A stretch of 64,000 nt of DNA from CAYNLK01 sp964398055 (GTDB taxonomy: Bacteria; Chloroflexota; Anaerolineae; 4572-78; J111). This document shows, piece after piece, positions 43,850-50,958 of the stretch (position 1 is the stretch's first letter; every line of letters starts with the position of its first letter). Location: the NCBI GenBank assembly GCA_964398055.1, contig CAYNLK010000007.1:124001-188000 (forward strand), in the 5' to 3' direction. Below the pieces are notes generated by a model. That model worked only from the letters and a program-made list of their open reading frames with translations, was not told where the DNA came from and searched no databases. A program made the translations under genes and the position numbers.

Positions 43850-44859
43850 GCGGACACCTCTGGTAACGGCTGCAAGGCCACCGCGACTCCGCTTTGGGCC
43901 GACTCGATCGCGGCCAGGGCAATCTGCAGGGCGGCCAGGCCGTCGGCCGCGCTGACCGGAAGCGGAGCGTCGTGGGTCAAAGCCTGGTAGAAAGCTTTGA
44001 TCTGGGTGGTGTAGGGGCTTTCGCTGAGCGGGCTGCTGGGCAGCGGCACGTCGGGCGCTTCGGCGGCTTGCTGGCCGGAACGGTGGTGGAGGCCAATGGC
44101 AGCCATGCGGCCCGAGTCAAATTCCAGAAAGCCGTCGGCCCCGGCGATCTCGAAGCGGGTGCGGAACAGCGGCGGCGGGTAAGCCCACGAACCTTCGACG
44201 TGAGAAATAGCTCCGTTGCGGTGTTTCAAGATTGCCAGGCCATAATCGACCGGGGCGTTGGGCCGGCTGCTGCTGATATTTTTGGCAAATACGCTCTCGA
44301 CCTCGCCGGCCAGCCAGCGAGCGTAATCAAAATCGTGGACCATCAGGTCCAGCATCATCCCGCCCGACTTCTCGAAATCGACAAACCAGTTGTCGGCGGC
44401 TTTTTTGGGGCGGAAGGTGCCGCGGGTCAGCCGGACTACGGCTGGCTGGCCGATATCGCCGTTGGCCACGGCGGCCCGGGCCTGGGCGTACTCCGGAAAG
44501 AAGCGGACCACGTGAGCGACCAGCAGCTTGACCCCGGCCGCCTGGCAGGCGGCGATCATTTCTTGGGCCTGGGCCACGGTCCGGGCCAGCGGTTTCTCGC
44601 AAACGACCTGTTTGCCGGCCGCGGCGGCCTGGAGCGCCATGGGGTGGTGCAGGTGGGTGGGGGTACAGATATCGACCACATCGACGCCGGCCAGCATAGC
44701 CTCGTAATCAGGGTAAACCCTGGCCCCGTACTGGCGGGCCAGGGCCTCGGCGTGGGCCGGCGTTTGCGCCAGGAAGCCGGCAATGGTGGCGTCGGTTTCG
44801 ATCCAGCCGGCCGCGTGGGTGCTGCCCATAAAACCGACACCGGCAATTCCAACTCGCAT
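43846..44859 (-). CDS. Gfo/Idh/MocA family oxidoreductase
   Basis: 337-residue relative of the next gene. Nucleotide-binding motif GIAGVGFMGSTHAAGW at the N-terminus, catalytic motif VCEKPLART, and DLMVHDFDYARWL in the C-terminal domain. It is coupled to the following Gfo/Idh gene by a 4-base overlap, so the two proteins probably act together on one substrate. No ribosome site stronger than GGTTCC-like sequence is seen beyond an AGGAGGTTCCCCT about ten bases before the ATG. Confidence 0.9.
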   Translation of the reverse strand: MRVGIAGVGFMGSTHAAGWIETDATIAGFLAQTPAHAEALARQYGARVYPDYEAMLAGVDVVDICTPTHLHHPMALQAAAAGKQVVCEKPLARTVAQAQEMIAACQAAGVKLLVAHVVRFFPEYAQARAAVANGDIGQPAVVRLTRGTFRPKKAADNWFVDFEKSGGMMLDLMVHDFDYARWLAGEVESVFAKNISSSRPNAPVDYGLAILKHRNGAISHVEGSWAYPPPLFRTRFEIAGADGFLEFDSGRMAAIGLHHRSGQQAAEAPDVPLPSSPLSESPYTTQIKAFYQALTHDAPLPVSAADGLAALQIALAAIESAQSGVAVALQPLPEVSA

Positions 44860-44918
44860 AGGGGAACCTCCTTGATATATATGAGAGTTCTCGGCCGATA
44901 AATGATGGCCGTTAAGAC

Positions 44919-44973
44919 AAACGGATCACGTTTCGCGCAACACGTTTCGTAGTGCGTGCGGCGTGGTCCGTTT
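44919..44973. repeat. palindromic repeat in the 44860-45007 spacer
   Basis: AAACGGATCACG (44919-44930) pairs with 44962-44973 (11 of 12), with further CGTTTCG/CGTGCG-like partial pairing inside. It separates the Gfo/Idh pair from the ABC permease genes. Confidence 0.6.
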
Positions 44974-45007
44974 GAGCAAATTCCAAGTTAATGACCAAAC
45001 ATCTTTA

Positions 45008-45856
45008 TCAGGTTTTGACCGCGCCGGCGGTTAAACCGCGAATGAGCTGGCGGGAAAAAATAACATACAAGATCAGAATGGGGAGCATAGCCAGAGTCAA
45101 CGAGGCCAGCACGGCATTCCAATCGCTGACAAACTGGCCCAAAAATTGCTGCGCGCCCAGGGTGACGGTTTTGGTCGACTCGCCGGGGGCCAGGATCAGG
45201 GGAAACCAGAGGTCGTTCCAGATGGGGATCATCACAAAAACGGCCACCGTGGCCACGGCCGGCCGCACCAGCGGCAGAACCAGCCAGAAAATGCGGTACT
45301 CGCTGGCCCCGTCCACACGGGCGGCGTCTTTTAACTCGCCGGGGACCTGGCGCATGAATTGTTGCAGTACAAAAATAGCCAGCGGCAGCCCCATGGCCGT
45401 GTAGACCAAAATCAAGGCGGTCAGGGTGTTGACCAGGCCCAACGAGACCACCAGGCGGAGGATGCTGACCGTGCCCAGGCGAATGGGGATCATAATGCCC
45501 AGGGCCAGGTATAGCCCCATCAGAGTGTTGCCGCGGAACTTATATTCAGACAGGGCGTAGGCGGCCATAGCTCCGGTAAACAGGATCAGGAACATCGAAG
45601 CCAGGGTAATCACCAGGCTATTAACGAAGTACCACTGGAAGTTTGAACGGGCATAGACCGTGGCGTAACCGATCAGGTCAAAGGTGTCTGAGGTAGGCGG
45701 CGCGAAGGGGGTATTGAAGATCGCTCTACGGCTCTTGAGCGAATTCATGATAATCAGGATAACGGGAAAGATGGCGATAATGGTATAGGCCAACAACACC
45801 AGGTGGGGCACAAACACCTGCGTGATTTTGTAGCTTAAGCTCGAGGTATCTCTCAC
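45008..45856 (-). CDS. carbohydrate ABC transporter permease (MalG type)
   Basis: Inner-membrane subunit of 282 residues with six helices, the second permease of a CUT1-type sugar importer. The EAA loop that docks the ATPase is visible as RVDGASEYRIFWLVLPLVRPA (about 178-198). It follows the MalF-type gene with a gap of 12 bases. No ATP-binding subunit is encoded nearby, so a shared MsmK/UgpC-type ATPase elsewhere is likely. Confidence 0.93.
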   Translation of the reverse strand: MRDTSSLSYKITQVFVPHLVLLAYTIIAIFPVILIIMNSLKSRRAIFNTPFAPPTSDTFDLIGYATVYARSNFQWYFVNSLVITLASMFLILFTGAMAAYALSEYKFRGNTLMGLYLALGIMIPIRLGTVSILRLVVSLGLVNTLTALILVYTAMGLPLAIFVLQQFMRQVPGELKDAARVDGASEYRIFWLVLPLVRPAVATVAVFVMIPIWNDLWFPLILAPGESTKTVTLGAQQFLGQFVSDWNAVLASLTLAMLPILILYVIFSRQLIRGLTAGAVKT

Positions 45857-45868
45857 GATAGCACCCCC

Positions 45869-46810
45869 CTAGATTTCGTAGGTTTGAATGCGGCGCTGCC
45901 AGCCAAACAGGTACAGTAAAACGCCGGCCAGGATGATCAGGAACATCATGGCCGCCACGGTTGCCCCCATAGTGGGGTTGCCTAGCTGGAGCTGAAAACC
46001 AAAGAAGGTCCGGTAGAAGAAGGTGCCCATAATGTCAGTGGAGAAGTTGGGGCCGGCCAGGGCGCCCTGGGTGGTATAAATCAAGTCAAAGGCGTTGAAG
46101 TTGCCCACATAGGTTAAGATGGTCACAATCCCGACCGTTGGCAAAATGAGGGGAAACTTGATCCGCCAGAAGATCTTCCAGCCGGAGGCCCCGTCAACAT
46201 ACGCCGCCTCGATCAACTCGTCCGGAATACCGAGAAGAGCCGCATAGAACAGCATCATGGGGATGCCCACGAACTGCCAGACCGAGATCAACGATAGCGT
46301 AATCAGGGCCGAACTGGCCAGGCCCAGCCACGGCTTGAAGAATTGTTGCAGGCCAACCAGTTCCAGCAAGGTCGGTGCAATGCCCCACAAAGGACTCAAG
46401 ATCAGTTGCCAGATGAAACCGATAATGACAACCGAGAGCATCGTGGGCATAAAGAGCAGGGTACGGTAGGTGGTTCGACCGGGCAGGCGGCGGGCGCTCA
46501 ACAGGGCCGCCAGCAGCAGCCCAACCGGATTCTGAACCAGAAAATGGACGGCAAAAAAGATAAAGTTGTTCTTTAAGGCGCCCCAGAAGCGAACCGACCA
46601 GAGTTCATCCGTCATCAGGGTAACGTAATTTTGAAACCCAACAAAGATATCCGGGCCTCCTCTGATAGAGGTGTACAGGCTGAGGCGCAGCGAATCGAGC
46701 AGAGGATAAATCATAAACAAAGTGTAAATGAGGGTGGCCGGGGCCAGAAAGACGATGATATGGGTGGGAAATGGCTTGCGGCGGCGACTTTGGCCAGGTG
46801 TTTGGGCCAT
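45869..46810 (-). CDS. sugar ABC transporter permease (MalF/UgpA type)
   Basis: Inner-membrane subunit of 313 residues with six helices, the partner of the MalG-type protein. The EAA loop reads AAYVDGASGWKIFWRIKFPL. GGAGGAG is a few bases before ATG 46810; the longer frame to 46906 runs through repeat-like sequence without a ribosome site. It lies between the binding-protein gene and the second permease gene. Confidence 0.93.
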   Translation of the reverse strand: MAQTPGQSRRRKPFPTHIIVFLAPATLIYTLFMIYPLLDSLRLSLYTSIRGGPDIFVGFQNYVTLMTDELWSVRFWGALKNNFIFFAVHFLVQNPVGLLLAALLSARRLPGRTTYRTLLFMPTMLSVVIIGFIWQLILSPLWGIAPTLLELVGLQQFFKPWLGLASSALITLSLISVWQFVGIPMMLFYAALLGIPDELIEAAYVDGASGWKIFWRIKFPLILPTVGIVTILTYVGNFNAFDLIYTTQGALAGPNFSTDIMGTFFYRTFFGFQLQLGNPTMGATVAAMMFLIILAGVLLYLFGWQRRIQTYEI

Positions 46811-46843
46811 TATTCTCCTCCAGGTAGGTGGTATTTTATCGCT

Positions 46844-46965
46844 CCTGGTAGGGGCGAATGGCCGTTGGCCCCTACCAGGATTCTTCTTGTTTCTTCTCGT
46901 TCCCAAACGGACCGCGAAGCATGGGAACGAGAAAAACGAGAAAAACGAGAAAACGAGAAAAGAGT
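46844..46965. repeat. cluster of three repeats between binding protein and permease genes
   Basis: CCTGGTAGGGGC (46844-46855) pairs perfectly with 46868-46879. Next, CTCGTTCCCA (46896-46905) pairs with 46922-46931, a copy of the CTCGTTCCC palindrome family. Then four tandem ACGAGAAAA-type units fill 46928-46965. Confidence 0.75.
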
Positions 46966-46975
46966 TTCGATATCT

Positions 46976-48331
46976 TTATTGAGGCTTGTACCACTTATCC
47001 AGGCCGGCCTGGATTTGTTGGGCGGCTTCTGCGGGGGAGATGTCGCCGTTGATGACCTGGGCGCTGACCCGCCACAGCTCATTCTCCAGGTTAGGCTCGC
47101 CGCGGGAGAGGATCTGGTACGAGTTGCGGATGGTCGAACCGCACTCGGCGCGCCAGTCGACGAACTCCTGGGCGACCGGGTCGGTCAGCTTGACCGGATC
47201 ATTGGACAGGGAGAAGAAGCCGGGCAGAGCGTTGCTGTACAACTCGGCAAACTCCGGCGTGGTCAGCCATTCCAGGAAGAGGCGAGCTTCCTCGGGATGG
47301 GGGGTTTTGGCGTTCATGCCGAGGGCGATATCGGTGTGATCGCTGATGTAGCATTGGTCGGCGCCGGCGGGCAGGGGCGGCTTGAAGGCGCCCATCTTGA
47401 AGTCGGCCTGGGTGTTGAATAGGGCAATGTCCCAGGAGCCGGCCGGGTAGATGGCCGCTCGCCCCAGCGAGAAGAGGTTCTGGGAGTCAGGATAGGTTTG
47501 AGCTTCAAAGCCGGGGGCCAGGTAGGGGCTCCACTTGGCCAGGGCATCCCACACAGCCACATACTGGGGATCGGTGAACTTTTCGGTGCCGGCAATCAGC
47601 CCCAGGCGACCTTCTTCGCCTTTCCAGTAGTTGGGGCCGATGTTCTGGAAGCCCATGGTGGCGGCCTCCCACTGGTCGGCGGTGCCGATGTCGAGGGGGA
47701 CATAAGTGCCGTCTGCCTTGATCTTGTCGAGCAGGGCGAAGAACTCGGCTTCGGTTTCAGGTTCGGTCAGGCCGAGTTCGGTGAAGATGTCCTGGTTGTA
47801 GATGAAGCCGTGGATGACCGAGGCCATCGGGACACAGAAGACGTCGGCGCCGTCGTCGGTGATCCAGGCGCTCTTGGCGACATCACTGAAGTTGTCGAGG
47901 CCGGGCAGGTCGTTGAGGGAAGCCAGGTAGCCCTTTTGGAACAGGGCCAGGGAGGCATCGAAGGGGCGGCAGGTGATGAGGTCGCCGGCGGTGCCGCCTT
48001 CGAGCTTGGCGTTGAGGGCGGCATTATATTCGGCGGGGGCGTCGGGGGCAAAAATGACCTGGATGTTGGGATAGTGTTTGTTGAAAGCCGGGATGATGGT
48101 GTCTTGCCAGATGACCAGGTCATCATTCCGCCAACTGTTGATCGTCAGAGTGACTTTCTCGCTGGCTGCGGCCGGGGCCGGTTCTGCGGCTTCTGCCTGT
48201 GGTTGTTCTGGCTGAACAGCGGCCGGCTCTTCAGCGGCCGGTTGGGCCGGGGCCGGGGTAGCCGCCGGGGCGCAACTGACCACCAGTAAGGCTATGACCA
48301 AAATCAAAAGAATATTCAGTTTTTTGGACAT
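46976..48331 (-). CDS. extracellular sugar-binding lipoprotein of an ABC importer
   Basis: Solute-binding protein of 451 residues (SBP_bac_1 type) that captures a sugar outside the membrane and hands it to the two permeases downstream. A lipoprotein signal ends in LLVVSC with C20 as the lipidated residue; a linker rich in A, P, E and Q follows to about residue 58. The mature part has VTLTINSWRNDDLVIWQDTI and LSRGEPNLENELW. GGGAGGAG precedes ATG 48331. The ligand is probably an amino-sugar oligosaccharide by locus context. Confidence 0.92.
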   Translation of the reverse strand: MSKKLNILLILVIALLVVSCAPAATPAPAQPAAEEPAAVQPEQPQAEAAEPAPAAASEKVTLTINSWRNDDLVIWQDTIIPAFNKHYPNIQVIFAPDAPAEYNAALNAKLEGGTAGDLITCRPFDASLALFQKGYLASLNDLPGLDNFSDVAKSAWITDDGADVFCVPMASVIHGFIYNQDIFTELGLTEPETEAEFFALLDKIKADGTYVPLDIGTADQWEAATMGFQNIGPNYWKGEEGRLGLIAGTEKFTDPQYVAVWDALAKWSPYLAPGFEAQTYPDSQNLFSLGRAAIYPAGSWDIALFNTQADFKMGAFKPPLPAGADQCYISDHTDIALGMNAKTPHPEEARLFLEWLTTPEFAELYSNALPGFFSLSNDPVKLTDPVAQEFVDWRAECGSTIRNSYQILSRGEPNLENELWRVSAQVINGDISPAEAAQQIQAGLDKWYKPQ

Positions 48332-48472
48332 AATGTCTCCTCCCAATAGTTTTTTTGAACGATTGTGATTGAAGCCATCAAGGTAAGCTAGGTGTTTTTA
48401 ATTCTCCATTGGCCCTCCTTAAAGAAAATAGACCACCGACGGCTGACCGCCGACCGCCGAAGGGAATTATCA

Positions 48473-48511
48473 TTTTACTCGTTCCCAAACTCAGTTTGGG
48501 AACGAGTAAAA
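48473..48511. repeat. CTCGTTCCCAAAC palindromic repeat, copy 3 (perfect palindrome)
   Basis: Two perfect 19-base arms (48473-48491 with 48493-48511) around a single central base; the core ACTCGTTCCCAAACT is shared with 42791. It is located between the ROK repressor gene and the binding-protein gene and could end the first transcript, as A/T-runs flank it. Confidence 0.85.
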
Positions 48512-48549
48512 ATTCCCAAAGAGACACCAAAATTTTTGAACTGCAACCT

Positions 48550-49743
48550 TCAGACCAGGCCGAGTTCCTGGGTGAGCAGCAGCGCGGCTGCGCCTTGAAT
48601 CACGATGTCCCGGCCTAGCTGGCTGCTTTCGAGGTGGGTTTCATTGGCCAGTATCTCCATCGACCGTTGCTGGATCTCTCTTTGGATAGGTTGCAGGAGA
48701 GCCTGGCCAAATTGGGCGATGGTGCCGGCAATCACAATCCGCCGGATGTTCAACGTCCCGACTAAATTAGCGACGGCAATCCCCAAATAGTAGCCAACTT
48801 CAGCAATGATGGCTTGCAGCGCCGGGTCGCCGGTAGCAAAGGCTTGCAGGAGCACGTCGGTGGTGATGGCGTCGGGGTGGGGGGCGAACTGGTGCAGGGT
48901 TGAGTGGGGATCATTCTGGGCGATGAGCCTGGCCCGTTTGATGATAGCTTGACTGCTCACCATTGTTTCCAGGCAGCCGTAATGGCCGCAGCGGCATAGC
49001 TCGCCATTTTCAACGGCCCTCACGTGGCCGATTTCACCGGCGCCAAAGCCGTCGCCGTGAAATAAATGGCCATTGATCACGATGCCGGCGCCGATGCCTC
49101 GACCCACTTTGACCACAACGAGATTATTATAGCTATCATCCGGGCTTTGGCCAAAGATGTACTCGCCCAGGGCAGCCACTTGACTATCGTTGGCGATGTA
49201 GACCGGCACATTGTAACGGGCTGTTAGCAAATTGCGAAGAGGCAGCTCGCGCCAATCTAGATTGACGGCCTGGCGAACCACCCCCCGTTCCGCATCGATC
49301 AAGCCAGGCGTACCCAGGCCGATGCCGACCAGCGAACTGGTAGCCGCAGCCACCAACTCATCGATGAGTTGGTAAGCCAACTCCAGCGCGGCGGCGCCAT
49401 GTTGATTGTTCACCGGCAGATTGAAGCGACTTTTTATCCGCCCCCGCAGATCCAGAAGTGCGCCTCGAAACTCGCTGTTGCCCAGGTCGATGCCGATGAG
49501 GTGGCGGGAGTCATCGATCACACTCAACAGGGTAGCCGGTTTGCCGCCGGTTGACGGTTCATAGCCCACCTCTTCAACCAGGCCATCGGCCATGATTTCG
49601 GTCACCAGACTGGAGACGGTCGTCCGAGTCAAGCGGGTCAGGCGGGCAATGTCGGCCCGGCTAACTTTACCCTGGTGGTAAATAGTTTTGAGGACCAACC
49701 GTTGGTTATGGGATTTAGTTTGCTGCCTGGTTGCTTTTTTCAT
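48550..49743 (-). CDS. ROK-family transcriptional repressor (NagC/XylR type)
   Basis: Sugar-responsive repressor of 397 residues. An N-terminal winged helix (about 8-65, with GKVSRADIARLTRLTRTTVS) is joined to a ROK sugar-binding domain showing GIDLGNSEFRGALLDLRG, ANDSQVAALGEYIFG and the zinc motif CRCGHYGCLE. The longest frame starts at 49863, upstream of a palindromic operator and promoter; ATG 49743 is therefore the start, with a very short leader and no ribosome site. It heads the amino-sugar locus and probably controls it. Confidence 0.92.
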   Translation of the reverse strand: MKKATRQQTKSHNQRLVLKTIYHQGKVSRADIARLTRLTRTTVSSLVTEIMADGLVEEVGYEPSTGGKPATLLSVIDDSRHLIGIDLGNSEFRGALLDLRGRIKSRFNLPVNNQHGAAALELAYQLIDELVAAATSSLVGIGLGTPGLIDAERGVVRQAVNLDWRELPLRNLLTARYNVPVYIANDSQVAALGEYIFGQSPDDSYNNLVVVKVGRGIGAGIVINGHLFHGDGFGAGEIGHVRAVENGELCRCGHYGCLETMVSSQAIIKRARLIAQNDPHSTLHQFAPHPDAITTDVLLQAFATGDPALQAIIAEVGYYLGIAVANLVGTLNIRRIVIAGTIAQFGQALLQPIQREIQQRSMEILANETHLESSQLGRDIVIQGAAALLLTQELGLV

Positions 49744-49763
49744 AGAAGGGGAAATCGTTATGT

Positions 49764-49793
49764 TTTGTAAGTCTAGTGAACTTACAAAGTCAA
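49764..49793 (-). promoter_or_regulatory. ROK repressor promoter with overlapping palindromic operator
   Basis: On the minus strand, TTGACT (49788-49793), 17-base spacer and TTACAA (49765-49770) form a promoter. The same stretch holds a perfect inverted repeat, TTTGTAAGT (49764-49772) and ACTTACAAA (49780-49788), with 7 bases between, so a bound protein would cover -35 to -10. A further half site, TTGTAAGTTA, is at 49844-49853. This layout suggests autorepression by the ROK protein. Confidence 0.7.
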
Positions 49794-49893
49794 TTGTAAC
49801 ATGATTTGAGTTGCTTGTCAATCGACCTGAGCCAATTTTAACCTTGTAAGTTAGCCAACCCACAAGTCGCTTTTGGCCAAAGAGGAATGATTA

Positions 49894-49950
49894 AACCACA
49901 AAGGACGCGAAGGACACAAAGAATTTATAAAATCTTAGTGTCCTTTGCCC
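49894..49950. repeat. solo copy of the AACC(G/A)CAAAGGACGC repeat with hairpin
   Basis: A 28-base copy (49894-49921) of the repeat that bounds the GxxExxY cassette, followed by a partial inverted copy (GTGTCCTTTGC) that forms an 11-bp stem with it (10 of 11). No GxxExxY gene is present here. The rest of the 49744-50028 spacer shows nothing else beyond the ROK operator region. Confidence 0.65.
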
Positions 49951-50028
49951 GCTTCTTCGGGCACTTGCGACGCCAGGGGAAAGTGTGCAGCAAATTTCTT
50001 GCCCAGACGTTATTAAAGGCTTTTGCAA

Positions 50029-50811
50029 TTAAGAGAGGACGTTTTCCAGACAGGCCAGCCAAAAATCAGCGTAATGCGGCCAAAATACAAAGTTGCAGCC
50101 CCAGTGGGGGGCGGGGTCCGACATATAGGCCAGTACCCGGCCCCGGCCAAAGGCGCCGCGGGCTACCAACGGGTCGCCGGTTTCTTTGACGGTCAGGAGG
50201 AGATCGCAGCCGGTTCGCGGTAACGTTTTGTTGTATCCCAGGATCGGGGGGAAGGTATTGAAGTTCAGACCGGCGAATTGTGCCCGCCCGGCCGGGGTGA
50301 CCTGGGAGGTAAAACCCTCGGTGCTTTCAACCAGGTCCTCATAATCCAGGCAGGCGACGGGCAGGATTTCCCGCAAGCGGGTGCGATTCCAGCCGCCTTT
50401 GCCCATCTCACCGGTAAATGAGAGCCAGCCGCCCAGGAACATGACCGCTGCGCCGGCGTGGACGGCCTCAACGGTCAGGCGGATGCGGTCGGGAAAAGTC
50501 AGAATAGCCGTGCCAAACTTCTGGCGGTCGAAAAAACTGGGGGCGAGTTGAAAGTTCTTGGCTTCGACATCGCTGAAGATGATGACCTCGTACTCGGCCA
50601 GGATTTTTTCATATTCGCCCGGTCCCAACTTGTAGAATTCCCAGGTGGGCACTGAGGTCACCTGGTGTTCGCCGCTGCTCTCCAACGCGTCCTTCAACCA
50701 GTGGCCGTAGTTGTACAGTTCCAGCCCTTTGTAGGTGTAGTTGAAGGGCGTCTCGGCAAAAACCGGCCCGCACATCACCGCCCAATCACCGATGTAATAG
50801 ATTTTAGCCAT
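50029..50811 (-). CDS. glutamine-amidotransferase-like protein (GATase1 fold)
   Basis: A 260-residue cytoplasmic protein of the class I glutamine-amidotransferase-like superfamily often annotated as putative glutamine amidotransferase. Visible parts are IYYIGDWAV near the start, YEVIIFSDVEAKNF, AGAAVMFLGGWLSFTG and FGRGRVLAYMSDPAPHWG. An active-site cysteine in the usual nucleophile elbow is not obvious, the corresponding place reading FLGGWLSF, so it may be a non-enzymatic relative. Its genes often adjoin sugar ABC loci. It is upstream of the ROK gene on the same strand. Confidence 0.72.
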   Translation of the reverse strand: MAKIYYIGDWAVMCGPVFAETPFNYTYKGLELYNYGHWLKDALESSGEHQVTSVPTWEFYKLGPGEYEKILAEYEVIIFSDVEAKNFQLAPSFFDRQKFGTAILTFPDRIRLTVEAVHAGAAVMFLGGWLSFTGEMGKGGWNRTRLREILPVACLDYEDLVESTEGFTSQVTPAGRAQFAGLNFNTFPPILGYNKTLPRTGCDLLLTVKETGDPLVARGAFGRGRVLAYMSDPAPHWGCNFVFWPHYADFWLACLENVLS

Positions 50812-50861
50812 CTTTTGCACCTTAATTTCAAGATAATGACCCTACGTCCTGGTCTGTAGAG

Positions 50862-50920
50862 CGTAAAACGTGAAACGTAAAGCTTCCTTAATGCAAAACC
50901 ATTACGCTTCACGTTTTACG
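50862..50920. repeat. 19-bp inverted repeat in the 50812-50958 spacer
   Basis: CGTAAAACGTGAAACGTAA (50862-50880) pairs with 50902-50920 at 18 of 19 positions across a 21-base loop. It lies downstream of the CotH gene and upstream of the amidotransferase-like gene, both on the minus strand; no T-run follows it. Confidence 0.8.
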
Positions 50921-50958
50921 ACAAACTGAATTGTCAACTTGTCTGAAACACCCCCAAA

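Noticed and set aside
43894..44901. 335-codon frame opposite the Gfo/Idh genes
   Set aside because: It is antisense to a clear dehydrogenase with GxGxxG and EKP motifs; long antisense frames are expected in GC-rich DNA.
47498..48289. 263-codon frame opposite the sugar-binding protein gene
   Set aside because: Low-complexity G/V-rich translation, antisense to a well supported lipoprotein gene.
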